64,000 nucleotides of DNA from assembly GCA_902835305.1 (NCBI GenBank), contig CADFMD010000005.1, positions 1-64,000 of the forward strand, written 5' to 3'. The stretch is from Coriobacteriaceae bacterium (lineage in GTDB: Bacteria > Actinomycetota > Coriobacteriia > Coriobacteriales > Coriobacteriaceae). Positions 52,701-60,903 of this stretch are shown piece after piece. The notes beneath the pieces were generated by a model. It had not been told where the DNA came from. It saw nothing but the letters and a program-made list of their open reading frames with translations, and ran no database searches. Within the stretch, counting starts at the first letter, position 1. Each line of letters starts with the position of its first letter. The translations under genes and the position numbers were made by a program.

Positions 52701-55700
52701 CGGCGCCAACGGCGGTGTTGTCATCGGCAAGTCCGAGAGCATTAACATTCCAGTCGAAAAGGTCTGGGAGAACCCCAGGATTCCCCATCCTAATAAGGTC
52801 AAAGTAAATCTCAAGAACGGCGATACCGTCATCGATTCGATCACCCTGAGCGAGTCCAACGACTGGAAGGGCGTCTTCTCCAGCCTGCCGCAGCGTGATG
52901 CTTCCGGCGCCGTGATCGACTACACCGTGGCCGAGGACGCCGTCGAGGGCTACAGCTCCAAGGTCACCGGCGACGCCGAGCACGGCTTCACCGTGACCAA
53001 CGCCGTGAAGACGGGCGAGCTCGACGTCTCCAAGACCGTCGCGGCGCGCGAGGGCCTGGCGGTCGACGCGGGCAAGATATTTAAGTTTGTGGTTGAGGCC
53101 ACCGATGCCGCGGGCCGCAAAGTATCCGGCGCCTACGGTGACGCGACGTTCGAGGACGGCAAGGCGACCCTCAAGCTCAAAGATGGCCAGACGGCGAGGA
53201 TCACGGGGCTGCCCGCGGGAACCGCCTACACGGTGACCGAACGTGCCGCCGATGGCTACAAAGCCGCGGTGAACGGAGTCGAGGGATCTAGGGCTGATGG
53301 CTCCATCTCGGCCGATCAGGTCGCCTCCGCTGCCTTCACCAACACCTTCGACCCCGCCCCCGCCACGGCGTCCGTCCCCGAGCTCACCAAGGTGCTCGCA
53401 GGAGGCCGCAAGCCCGGCCTCCAGGAGGGGGAGTTCACCTTCGAGCTCTCCCTCACCGACGGTGCGGGCAATGTCCTCGAGGGCTACCCAATCGAGGCGA
53501 AGAATGACAAGGACGGCAAGGTTTCCTTTGGCGAGCTCAGCTTCACCAATCCGGGCACCTACCACGCGACCGTGACCGAGAAAGCAAGCGGCGATGTCCT
53601 GATTGAGGACGACGCGCATGCCTACACCTTCGACATCGCGGTGACTCAGACCGGTGCCGGCCTTAAGGCCGAGATCTCCAACGAGCGGGGCAAGAAGACC
53701 TTCACCAACACCTTCACGCCGCACGACAACACCAAGACCGTCACCAAGGCGAACGCCTCGGGCGCCAAGGTCGATGTGGATGGCAAGCCGGTGGGCGTGG
53801 GCGATATCCTCACCTATACCATCGGCTGGGCCAATAACAGCGTCGACGACAGGGGCGCCGCGCAGGCGGCCGACGTGACGGTGACCGATGTCCTGCCCAA
53901 GGGCGTTAACTATGTTGAGGGTTCTGCCGACGGTGCCGCCTACGACGCCGCGACGCGCACCCTTACCTGGTCGCTCGGCGAGCAGGCTGCGGGCGCCACG
54001 GGCACGCTCAGCTTTGACGTGAAGGTCTCCGCCGAAGCCGCCGTGGTCGACGACATCTCCAACACCGCCACGGTCAAGGTGGGGGAGAACGAATCCCAGA
54101 CCAACACGACCCACAACAGCGTGTCCCGCGAGGGCAGCCTCACCGTCAAGAAGACGGTCGTCGGCGGTGACAGCCAACGCGAGTTCGGCTTTACGGTCGC
54201 GCTGACCGACGGGGACGGCGAGCCCGTCTCTGGCATCTTCGGCAAGGGCGAGCACGCCGTGACGTTCACGGACGGCAAGACGACCTTCACGCTTAAGGAC
54301 GGCGGGGAGAAGGCCATCGACGGCCTGCCCGTGGGCGCGCGCTACACCGTGACCGAGGATGCCGCCGAGGGCTACACGACTGCTGTTAACGGGGCTGACG
54401 GCTCCAAGACCGAGGGTGCCGTGACCGAGGACGGCGCGACCGTCGCGTTCACCAACACGTACGGAACGGCCACCGAGGGCAGGGACGTCTCCACCGCGGG
54501 ACTCTTCACCAAGACACTCAAGGGACGCGACTGGGCGGAGGGCGACAGCTTCCAGTTCGCGCTCGCGGGCGAGGACGGCGCCCCCATGCCCGAGGGCTCT
54601 GCCGACGGCTCCAAGACCGTCAGCGTGACGGCCGCCGCCGGCACCAAGGCGGGCGATAGGGTCGCCTTCGACTTCGGCCCCATCCGCTACACGCTCGACG
54701 ACATCAAGGACGCCGGGTTCGCCGAGGTCGGCGGCAAGCGCGTGCGCGCCAAGACCTTCACCTACACGGTGCGCGAGGTCAGGCCCGATGACGGCTCCGC
54801 CATCGCCGGTGTGGCCTACGACGGCCACGCCGCCACGATGACGGTGACCGTGACCGACGACGGCTCCGGCAACCTCGCGGCCACGACGCCCGCAATCGCG
54901 CAGGCGAGCGGCGGCGACTTCGTCAACACCTACACGACCGAGCTCGACTACTCGGCCCGCGCGGGCGTGCGCCTGTCCAAGACGCTCTCCGGCCGCGCCA
55001 TGGAGGCGGGGCAGTTCGCCTTCACCGTGACCGCGGACGCCGAGACGGCCGCCAAGCTCGGCCTCAAGACCGGCAAGGACGCCTACGCCGTGGCCGCGGC
55101 TGATGACGGTGCGGCCGACCTGGTCGACCTCATCGGCGGGATCGCGGAGAGCGACGTGAAGTTCACCGACGCCGATGCGGGCAAGACCTACAGCTTCACC
55201 GTTACCGAGACCAAGCTCGGCGGCGAGGGCTACACCAACGACACCGCGCCGCGCACGGTGACCATCGCGCCCGGCTACGACGCCGCGACGGGCAAGCTCA
55301 CGGTCACGACCACAGTTGCCAAGGACGGCGTCGAGGTCGCCCGCAGCGAGGTCTCCACGGCGGATGACGCCACGGCGACGCCTGCGTTCGTGACAGTCGC
55401 GTTCGAGAACTCCTACGAGGCCACCGGAATGCTCGGCGGCGAGGGCGGCGCGGCTATCAACGCCACCAAGACGCTGACGGGTCGCGCCGCGGCGGCGGGC
55501 GAGTTCTCGTTCTCCGTCCGCGATGCCCGGGGCAACGTGGTCGCGACCGCGACCAACCAGGCCTCCGGCGACGGCGAGGCCGCGGGACTTGCGTTCTCGC
55601 CTATTGCCTACACTACTGACGCGCTCGAGCGGATGGCGGGAGACGGTACCGCCACCAAGGCCGCCGACGGCTCCTGGGTCATTCCCTATACCGTTTCCGA

Positions 55701-57291
55701 GGACGGTACGGACCGGCTGCCTGCGGGCGTGACGGCGGCCACGTCGAGCTTCGGCATCACGGTCAAGGTGACCGATAACGGCAAGGGCGGGCTGGATGTG
55801 GCCGTGACCTACCCCGAGGGCTCCGACAGCACGCTGTCGTTTGTGAATGCCTATAGCGCCGGCGAGGCGAGGGTCGATCTCGCGGGCACCAAGACGCTGG
55901 CGCTTAGCCAAGCCGGACTCGGCCTCACGCAGGCCGACATTGCGGGCAAGTACACCTTTAAGATTGAGCCGCTGGACGGCGCGCCCGCGCCGATCGACGC
56001 CTCCGGCAAGACGGTGACCGAGGCGGCCAACGACGCCGCCGGTAACGTCGCGCTGGGCCACGTCACGTTTAAGCAGCCGAGCGACCTCGATGACGTCGAG
56101 ATCGACGGCGGCGGCCTGCGCACCAAGACGTTCACCTACCGGGTGAGCGAGTCCGGTTCGGTCGACGGCGTGGTCAATGACGCGACGGCAACCAGGACCT
56201 TCATGGTCAGGGTGGTCGAGGACACCGCCGCGGGCACGCTTGTCGCGAAGGTCCTGCCCGCAGAGGGCACGCCCGAGGGCAGGGGCGCGTTCGAGTTCAC
56301 CAACACCTACGGCGTGAACCCGACGCCGAGCTCCGTCACCGACCAGATCAAAGTGAGCAAGAAGCTCGAGGGCCGTGATTTGGCCGAGGGCGAGTTTGAG
56401 TTCCAGCTGGTCGAGATTGCCGCTGACGGCAGCGAGAGCGTCGTGGCGACGGGCAAGAACGCCGCCGACGGCACGGTCGCGCTCAGCCCCGTCACCTACA
56501 CCGCGCCCGGCACGCACGGCTACGAGCTGCGCGAGGTCGCCGGCACGGCGGGCGGCGTGACGTACGACAAGACGACGTACCGCGTGCGCACGACGGTCAC
56601 CGATGCCAAAAACGGCACGCTCGCCGTCAAGCACGAGCTCATGGATGCCGAGGGCAATCCCACGGGCGACGACTCGGTGACGTTCACCAACGGCTACGAG
56701 GCCGCACCTGTCACCCTCAGGCTGGGCGCCGCCAAGGTGCTCAAGGGCGCCGAGCTCAAGGCGGGCCAGTTTGGCTTTGAGCTCAAGGGCCGGGACGGCA
56801 AGGTCATGTCGACCGCCAAGAATACCGCCGACGGCAGCGTCGTGTTCGATGCGCTGACCTTCAAGCGGGCCGGCACCTACACCTTCACGGTGAGCGAGGT
56901 CGACGACGGCCAGGCGCACGTGACCTACGACAAGGCGGTGCACAAGATCGTCGTCACGGTGAGCGACGAGGCAGCAGGCGGCACCAAGACGGGCTACCTG
57001 TCGGCGAAGGTCTCCTACGAGGGCGACGCCAACATGCCGCCGGTCTTCACCAACAGCTACGTCGAGGAGCCCGGCACCCCCGAGAACCCCGAGAACCCCG
57101 GCACGCCGGGCGGCGGCTCGGGCGGCGGTTCCGATAACGGCTCCGGCGGAGGCTCCGGCGGCGACGGCTCCAAGGGCGGTATGCCCGACACCGGCGACCG
57201 CAGCCTGCCGGTTGAGGCGCTCGGCGCCATGGCCGGCATCGGCGCGCTGGCCGTCGCGGGTGGCGCGGTCCTGTACCGCAAGCGCCGCTAG
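49738..57291 (+). CDS. Giant sortase-anchored adhesin, probably phase-variable
   Basis: A 2517-codon frame, counted from a TTG at 49738 that lacks an RBS. The better start is TTG 49776, behind AGGGGGAGAAGGGA, but it is out of frame because of a G10 tract (49797-49806). With nine Gs it would read MERKVFGGGGQRVVALCLAL, a normal signal peptide. Mature regions: BspA-type leucine-rich repeats (about 100-460), right-handed beta-helix with many 'GGxISGN/GGxIEGN' turns (515-995), Cna-B-like (1001-1091), two DUF5979-like, one DUF11-like (1330-1462) and seven FctA/pilin-like isopeptide domains marked by TKxLxGR. A Gly/Pro linker precedes the anchor MPDTG (2482) with hydrophobic tail and KRR. Likely a host- or glycan-binding surface protein. 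Confidence 0.93.
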   Translation: MGREGDTRGGEGNWRGKFSAGGGQRVVALCLALVLGFGCLSVGATAGVAYAATESRAAYTAEEFEITQDGVTYSCETTDKGTAEITCIVAGDGVTAVSVPSSIEHGGQTYKVTDLYFSSGIVAENVEQLTLPDTLENVRGWYFRKFVKVKELHIPGSIKNFGCSLQNAGSLEKLYFDEGVEEISANMMVNGCSSLSEINLPSTLKMISGSGAFEGATALTSIEFPKDVAFSDTITGVFEDCTSLTSVSLPASVTKIPSHMFDGCTSLTSVTALSEIESIGDGAFRNCSSLTGIDFPGTLTSIGSSAFQGCASLVSVPNLSKVTKMGSGAFRECKNLRASVDLSSLQSIPGYAFCYTPVKIVGLCDNLKSIGDWAFIQSNVAVQLPRTLETIGDYAFYYGTLPEQLSIPDSVTSVGRAAFSGVGGVRDVTIGRGLTKIPLGMFDDSTVQKITIENSMDDITGSENLPSSGVDIVYTREHIDDGVGGTVSDDSTKTLQELVNEAPDGKETVITLKKHVKLGSTLTIPAGKMIKITSDKPYTILATKNSGVSVLVNVAERASLELSGKASLRGRYNKGAIISSRGAVVLSDEAVVYDGTTSGDGTGAVDVSGENASLTMTGGVIEQCELRHSYCGAVRASSGAHVVMKGGVIRNNGVVTGATNCFWLTSSGVILWGNARFDMSGGRIEGNNGYRGSAVLAYGQGKGENQRAKFTMTGGQISGNRSSRLEAAYDPSGAVHIEGNAEFTMTDGKIENNVASGKGKGGGVCVVDPGCQNSEKGNTAFIMQGGSISGNSASAGGGVYTYSNDVTLSAGKIEGNTAWSMGGGVYSEGNEYLGYSTLHIENALVVDNHADKQGGGMWFCPTGDAKVYVRDGGLIAKNTADEAGDDFVFTGAKDAKYKLTLANRAPGGGKVSWYRDGGLFNPEGTTAATNPEIPRFTPDGDNGEPLSFTDATPNVALKSVMSEDVYNLGGGQTSLTISGNTAPLGGGIGANGGVVIGKSESINIPVEKVWENPRIPHPNKVKVNLKNGDTVIDSITLSESNDWKGVFSSLPQRDASGAVIDYTVAEDAVEGYSSKVTGDAEHGFTVTNAVKTGELDVSKTVAAREGLAVDAGKIFKFVVEATDAAGRKVSGAYGDATFEDGKATLKLKDGQTARITGLPAGTAYTVTERAADGYKAAVNGVEGSRADGSISADQVASAAFTNTFDPAPATASVPELTKVLAGGRKPGLQEGEFTFELSLTDGAGNVLEGYPIEAKNDKDGKVSFGELSFTNPGTYHATVTEKASGDVLIEDDAHAYTFDIAVTQTGAGLKAEISNERGKKTFTNTFTPHDNTKTVTKANASGAKVDVDGKPVGVGDILTYTIGWANNSVDDRGAAQAADVTVTDVLPKGVNYVEGSADGAAYDAATRTLTWSLGEQAAGATGTLSFDVKVSAEAAVVDDISNTATVKVGENESQTNTTHNSVSREGSLTVKKTVVGGDSQREFGFTVALTDGDGEPVSGIFGKGEHAVTFTDGKTTFTLKDGGEKAIDGLPVGARYTVTEDAAEGYTTAVNGADGSKTEGAVTEDGATVAFTNTYGTATEGRDVSTAGLFTKTLKGRDWAEGDSFQFALAGEDGAPMPEGSADGSKTVSVTAAAGTKAGDRVAFDFGPIRYTLDDIKDAGFAEVGGKRVRAKTFTYTVREVRPDDGSAIAGVAYDGHAATMTVTVTDDGSGNLAATTPAIAQASGGDFVNTYTTELDYSARAGVRLSKTLSGRAMEAGQFAFTVTADAETAAKLGLKTGKDAYAVAAADDGAADLVDLIGGIAESDVKFTDADAGKTYSFTVTETKLGGEGYTNDTAPRTVTIAPGYDAATGKLTVTTTVAKDGVEVARSEVSTADDATATPAFVTVAFENSYEATGMLGGEGGAAINATKTLTGRAAAAGEFSFSVRDARGNVVATATNQASGDGEAAGLAFSPIAYTTDALERMAGDGTATKAADGSWVIPYTVSEDGTDRLPAGVTAATSSFGITVKVTDNGKGGLDVAVTYPEGSDSTLSFVNAYSAGEARVDLAGTKTLALSQAGLGLTQADIAGKYTFKIEPLDGAPAPIDASGKTVTEAANDAAGNVALGHVTFKQPSDLDDVEIDGGGLRTKTFTYRVSESGSVDGVVNDATATRTFMVRVVEDTAAGTLVAKVLPAEGTPEGRGAFEFTNTYGVNPTPSSVTDQIKVSKKLEGRDLAEGEFEFQLVEIAADGSESVVATGKNAADGTVALSPVTYTAPGTHGYELREVAGTAGGVTYDKTTYRVRTTVTDAKNGTLAVKHELMDAEGNPTGDDSVTFTNGYEAAPVTLRLGAAKVLKGAELKAGQFGFELKGRDGKVMSTAKNTADGSVVFDALTFKRAGTYTFTVSEVDDGQAHVTYDKAVHKIVVTVSDEAAGGTKTGYLSAKVSYEGDANMPPVFTNSYVEEPGTPENPENPGTPGGGSGGGSDNGSGGGSGGDGSKGGMPDTGDRSLPVEALGAMAGIGALAVAGGAVLYRKRR
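49797..49806 (+). repeat. Homopolymeric G10 tract in the adhesin signal-peptide region
   Basis: Ten consecutive Gs lie 21 bases inside the frame that begins at TTG 49776. From that start the present count leads to a stop at 49929-49931 after 51 residues. Nine or twelve Gs would restore the full adhesin. Confidence 0.9.
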
Positions 57292-57302
57292 CGATGTGCA
57301 CG

Positions 57303-57337
57303 AGTGGGGCGAATCCATCCGATGGGTTCGCCCCACT
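57303..57337 (+). terminator. Hairpin after the adhesin
   Basis: AGTGGGGCGAA / TTCGCCCCACT lies 11 bases after the stop. There is no T-run, so termination is probable but not certain. Confidence 0.65.
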
Positions 57338-57373
57338 TGCCCTGCTGGACGGGAGCAGGTAAGATATACCGAG

Positions 57374-57489
57374 CGCCTAGCGCGTTCGATGGGTTCGGAT
57401 GACGACATGTTCCGAATCTGGTCAGGTCCGGAAGGAAGCAGCCATAAGGAGCCTCTGTCGGGCATCCGAATCCATCGAGTGCGCAGGCG
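57374..57489 (+). ncRNA. ffs: Signal recognition particle RNA, small bacterial (4.5S) type
   Basis: The universally conserved SRP RNA apical region GGTCAGGTCCGGAAGGAAGC is at about 57420-57439. The flanks pair into the long hairpin: CGCCTAGCGCGTTCGATGGG... at the 5' end against ...CCATCGAGTGCGCAGGCG at the 3' end, followed by TTTTTT. Length is about 116 nt, the 4.5S form. AAGATATACC just upstream may be the -10. It binds Ffh and targets nascent membrane and secreted proteins, which includes the neighbouring surface proteins. Confidence 0.95.
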
Positions 57490-57507
57490 TTTTTTGGTGC
57501 CGCGGCC

Positions 57508-57604
57508 ACCCGCGAGTGCCGGCAGGGCGCTTGGTGTCTCGCTGGTCCTCGGCTTCGCCTGCGGGATCGCTCGACTACCAAGCGCCCTGCCGGCACTCGC
57601 GGGT
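57508..57604. repeat. Nested palindrome after the SRP RNA, 97 bp
   Basis: The 28-base arms (57508-57535, 57577-57604) are exact reverse complements. Weaker pairing extends outward to TTTTGGT / ACCAAAA. A short GGCTTCGCC hairpin sits in the centre. Confidence 0.9.
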
Positions 57605-57636
57605 AGCCGACCAAAACCGCCTGAAGGGTCACATTT

Positions 57637-57690
57637 ATCTGAATAATTTAATCCCGTGCCTTTTGCTGCTCGCTGGCGTTGTCTGGGCAT
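57637..57690 (+). repeat. Right copy of the direct repeat flanking the adhesin
   Basis: Matches 49496-49549 as described there. Both copies lie just downstream of an inverted repeat. Confidence 0.6.
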
Positions 57691-57743
57691 TGATGGCTGC
57701 GTGGTTCAAGAGGCGGCGGTGCTGTTGCTTGGATTTTGCAGTT

Positions 57744-57786
57744 AAAGAGGTCCGTTTCCCTGGGTTGGGGAAACGGACCTCTTTTT
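57744..57786. terminator. Strong bidirectional terminator
   Basis: AAAGAGGTCCGTTTCCC (57744-57760) / GGGAAACGGACCTCTTT (57768-57784) with T residues on both ends. It ends the minus-strand LANTG gene. The 57291-57830 gap is otherwise filled by the SRP RNA and repeats. Confidence 0.9.
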
Positions 57787-57829
57787 GTTTCTTGGCTTGT
57801 GGATTGGCGAAGACAATAACCGCTGGCAG

Positions 57830-58824
57830 TTATTTTGAGTTCCTGATGCGGCGTGTGGCAGTGGCGGTTATTCCGAGGCCTGCGGCGGCGATTCCTGCGA
57901 GTGCGATTGCGCTCGGTGCTGTGTCGCCCGTGTTTGCGAGCTTGCCGGCGGTCGTATTTGCTTGCTTGCCGCTGCTCGAGTTCGCCTGCTTGGTGGAGCT
58001 TGGTAGGGTGTCTTTGCCGGTTGCAGGTGAGCTAACGGGCGGTGCCGGTTCGGCGGGTTGCGCCGAGTTGGAGGGAGGCGTCGTCTCGGTCGGTTTCGTT
58101 ATCTCGGGCGAGGTGGCCTTGTCTGCCGCGGCCTTTGCCTCTTCGTATGCTTTGCAGGCGTCGTCATAGGCCGCTTGCGCCTTTTCCAAATCGTCGAGGA
58201 GCGTATCTCGCTTGGCTACATCCTCATCGATGTGGGCTTTGGCTTTCTCCGCCTCACTTTCGAAACGCTGAACCTGTCTTTCCTGGCTTTCGAGCCGGCG
58301 TTGGCAGTGGTGAAGATCATCTTCACAAGATTTTTCTCGCCTTTCTGCCGACATGATCTCACTTCGCAACTGCTTAATAGTTTCGTTAGAAGCTCCGTCG
58401 TCGATTGCCTTATTTAATTCTGCCTGAAGGCCGCTTGTCCGGTTGTGGGCCTCATCGTATTTGGCTTGGGCTGCATCGACGTTCGCTTGCATGGCGGGAA
58501 GGGGTTTCCTCCATTTGGCGGCTTCCGTCACCACCATGTCGTAGATCTCTTGAAAAGCGGCAATGTCATCATCGATTACCGCAAGTTTCTCGGGACTTGC
58601 GGCGTCTTTTGCGGCCTCGAGGTTTTTGAGCGCTTCCTGCATGGCTGCATACGCTTTTTCTTTTGCGGCGGCCGCATCTTCCGACTGCAAGGCAACTGCA
58701 CCGGTGGGGGAACTGGTTTCTGCCGCAATCGCCGTTACGGGGGGGCGATTCCCGCGACAAGTGCCGCGGAAAGGGCGATGCTCATAGTTGCTCGTCTTGC
58801 TCTTCTTGCGAGAATGTCGTTCAT
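57830..58824 (-). CDS. LANTG sortase-anchored coiled-coil surface protein, out of frame
   Basis: The start is ATG 58824 (minus), after ATGAGGT. It encodes MNDILARRARRATMSIALSA, a clear signal peptide. That frame hits a stop right after a C7 tract (58739-58745). Adding one C joins it to '...VTAIAAETSSPTG', with an A-x-A cleavage site, and the rest of the 331-residue protein. The mature part is a long alpha-helical coiled coil (about 55-210, rich in Ala/Glu/Lys/Asp). A Pro/Thr/Ser wall-spanning stretch and the anchor LANTG follow, with hydrophobic tail and TRRIRNSK. The gene is thus either phase-variable OFF or mutated. Function is probably adhesion or a cell-wall spacer; no known family. Confidence 0.85.
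58739..58745 (-). repeat. Homopolymeric C7 tract (minus strand) in the LANTG gene
   Basis: Seven Gs on the plus strand. With 7 the signal-peptide frame ends at TAA; with 8 or 5 it continues into the coiled-coil frame. Confidence 0.8.
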
Positions 58825-59037
58825 CTCGGCACCTCATTTCAAGGGTTGGCGACTCGGCTGGTAGCACTACTGTAAGTATACCAAGCGATTGGCGCGCCGC
58901 TGACCGGGCATGCGCACCTCTCCGCTTCTTTGGAAACCGAACCCCATTAGAAATGACGAGTTGTTTACGCTTCTTTTGGGCTCACCGTACTATCATGATT
59001 CGAATTGAGTGTGAATGATGATAGGGAGCGCCTTTTT

Positions 59038-60903
59038 ATGATTGAGCTGCTCAGGCGTTTTGGCGGTAAGTTTCGTCGGTATATGGTGATTGGTCCTGCG
59101 TGCAAGCTGATCGAAGTGATCTTTGACCTGCTTACGCCGCTGGTCATCGCGCAGATGATCGACCGCGGCATTGGCGCGCACGATGTGAACGCCGTTATCC
59201 ACTACGGCATGGTACTTGGCGCCATGGCTGTGATCGGCATCTCGTTTACGCTCGTCTGCCAAAAGATGGCGGCGCTCACCTCGCAGGGCATGGGCACCGA
59301 TATCCGTGGTGCGCTCTACCAGCACATCAACAAACTGAGCTATGCCGAGCTCGATCGCTTTGGCACGCCGTCGCTCATCACGCGCATCACCAACGACGTC
59401 AACCAGGTGCAGCTTGCCGTGGCGCTTGGCGTGCGCATGCTCATCCGCTGGCCCTTCTTGGCGGTGGGCTCCATGGTCGCGGCCCTTGCCATCGACCTTA
59501 AGCTCGGCATGATCTTTTTGATTTGCACGCCCGCCATCGGCTTGGTGTTTTGGTTTGTCATGGCGCGCTGTATCCCGTACTACAAGCAGCTGCAGGCAAA
59601 GCTCGACCGCATCGCGCTTATCTGCCGCGAGGGCCTTTCGGGCGCCCGCGTGGTTCGCGCCTTTGTGCGCGAGGACCATGAGCGCGAGCGCTTTGCCCAA
59701 GCCGCCGATGACCAGGCCAATACTGCCATCGCGGTGGGTAAGCTCTCGTCGATTCTCAACCCCGTCACGTTTCTCGTGATGAACCTGGGCGTGTGCGCCA
59801 TCCTGTGGGTGGGCGGCATCCAGGTCAACGTGGGCGAGCTTACGCAGGGTCAGGTCATGGCGTTCGTCAACTACATGACGCAGACCCTGACCTCCATCGT
59901 GTACGTTGCCAACCTAGTCGTGGTCTTTACCAAGGCGAGCGCCAGCGCGTCGCGTATCAACGAGGTGCTCAATTGCGTGCCGAGCATCACCGACGAGGGC
60001 AACGAGCCGGTCGCACTGCCCGAGCCGAGCGAGCTGACAAGTGGTGCCACTCCCATTTCCGCGCTGAGCTTGAGCCATGCGAGCTTTTCGTTTGGCGCAG
60101 CCGCCGCCAACGCCGTCAATGACGTGACCCTGGAGCTGCCGTTGGGCAAGACGCTCGGCGTTATCGGGGGCACGGGCAGCGGCAAGTCTACGCTCGTCTC
60201 GCTCATCCCGCGCCTGTACGATGCGAGCACCGGCAGCGTGAGCGTGATGGGCGCCGATGTGCGCGCCTGGCCGCTCGACCAGCTGCGCCATGTGGTCGCG
60301 ACTGTCCCACAGCGTGCGTCGCTGGTGAGCGGCACCATCCGCAGTAACCTGACCTGGCGCGACGAGGCGGCGACTGACGAGGAGCTTTGGGCGGCGCTCG
60401 ATATGGCGCAGGCCAGCGAATTCGTGCGCAACAAGCCCCAAGGCCTGGATGCCCCGGTCGAGGCGGGCGGCAAGAACTTTAGCGGTGGCCAGCGCCAGCG
60501 CCTGACCATCGCACGTTCCCTGGTGGGCTCTCCACAGGTCCTAATCATGGATGACTCCGCCTCGGCGCTCGACTTTAAGACCGACGCGGCGCTTCGCCAT
60601 GCCATCCGCGAGCGCAGCGTGCGCGGTGCCGCCGAGGGCGGGCTGCCGCTGACGACCGTCATCGTGAGCCAGCGCGTCTCGACCGTGCGCGATGCCGACA
60701 TGATCTGCGTGCTCGACCACGGTTCGGTCGCGGGCCTGGGCACGCACGATGAGCTGTACGCGACCTGCCAGCTCTATCGCGAGATTTGCCAGTCGCAGCT
60801 TCGTCGTGAGGAGCTCGAGGGTCAGCAGGGGAGCGCGACGTCCACGTCCACCCCAGGCGCCGCGTGCGCCCTGGCATCCACTTGCGCAAAGGAGGGCTGC
60901 TAA
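59038..60903 (+). CDS. ABC exporter subunit with degenerate ATP site (second pair)
   Basis: A 621-residue half-transporter: exporter membrane domain (about 1-310), then ATPase. Walker A is GGTGSGKST, signature FSGGQRQR. Walker B continues with Asp (LIMDDSASALD) and the H-loop has Gln (IVSQRVS), so this is the non-catalytic partner, like 38539-40275. A Ser/Thr/Ala-rich tail of about 30 residues (EGQQGSATSTSTPGAACA...) is added at the C-terminus. ATG 59038 follows AGGGAG; TTG 59005 is unlikely. The partner begins directly at the next base. Confidence 0.93.
   Translation: MIELLRRFGGKFRRYMVIGPACKLIEVIFDLLTPLVIAQMIDRGIGAHDVNAVIHYGMVLGAMAVIGISFTLVCQKMAALTSQGMGTDIRGALYQHINKLSYAELDRFGTPSLITRITNDVNQVQLAVALGVRMLIRWPFLAVGSMVAALAIDLKLGMIFLICTPAIGLVFWFVMARCIPYYKQLQAKLDRIALICREGLSGARVVRAFVREDHERERFAQAADDQANTAIAVGKLSSILNPVTFLVMNLGVCAILWVGGIQVNVGELTQGQVMAFVNYMTQTLTSIVYVANLVVVFTKASASASRINEVLNCVPSITDEGNEPVALPEPSELTSGATPISALSLSHASFSFGAAAANAVNDVTLELPLGKTLGVIGGTGSGKSTLVSLIPRLYDASTGSVSVMGADVRAWPLDQLRHVVATVPQRASLVSGTIRSNLTWRDEAATDEELWAALDMAQASEFVRNKPQGLDAPVEAGGKNFSGGQRQRLTIARSLVGSPQVLIMDDSASALDFKTDAALRHAIRERSVRGAAEGGLPLTTVIVSQRVSTVRDADMICVLDHGSVAGLGTHDELYATCQLYREICQSQLRREELEGQQGSATSTSTPGAACALASTCAKEGC

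Noticed and set aside
50692..57690. 2,332-codon open frame on the minus strand across the adhesin
   Set aside because: It mirrors the G/C-ending codons of the adhesin on the opposite strand, has no family motif and no RBS, and reads as His/Gly/Arg-rich shadow sequence.
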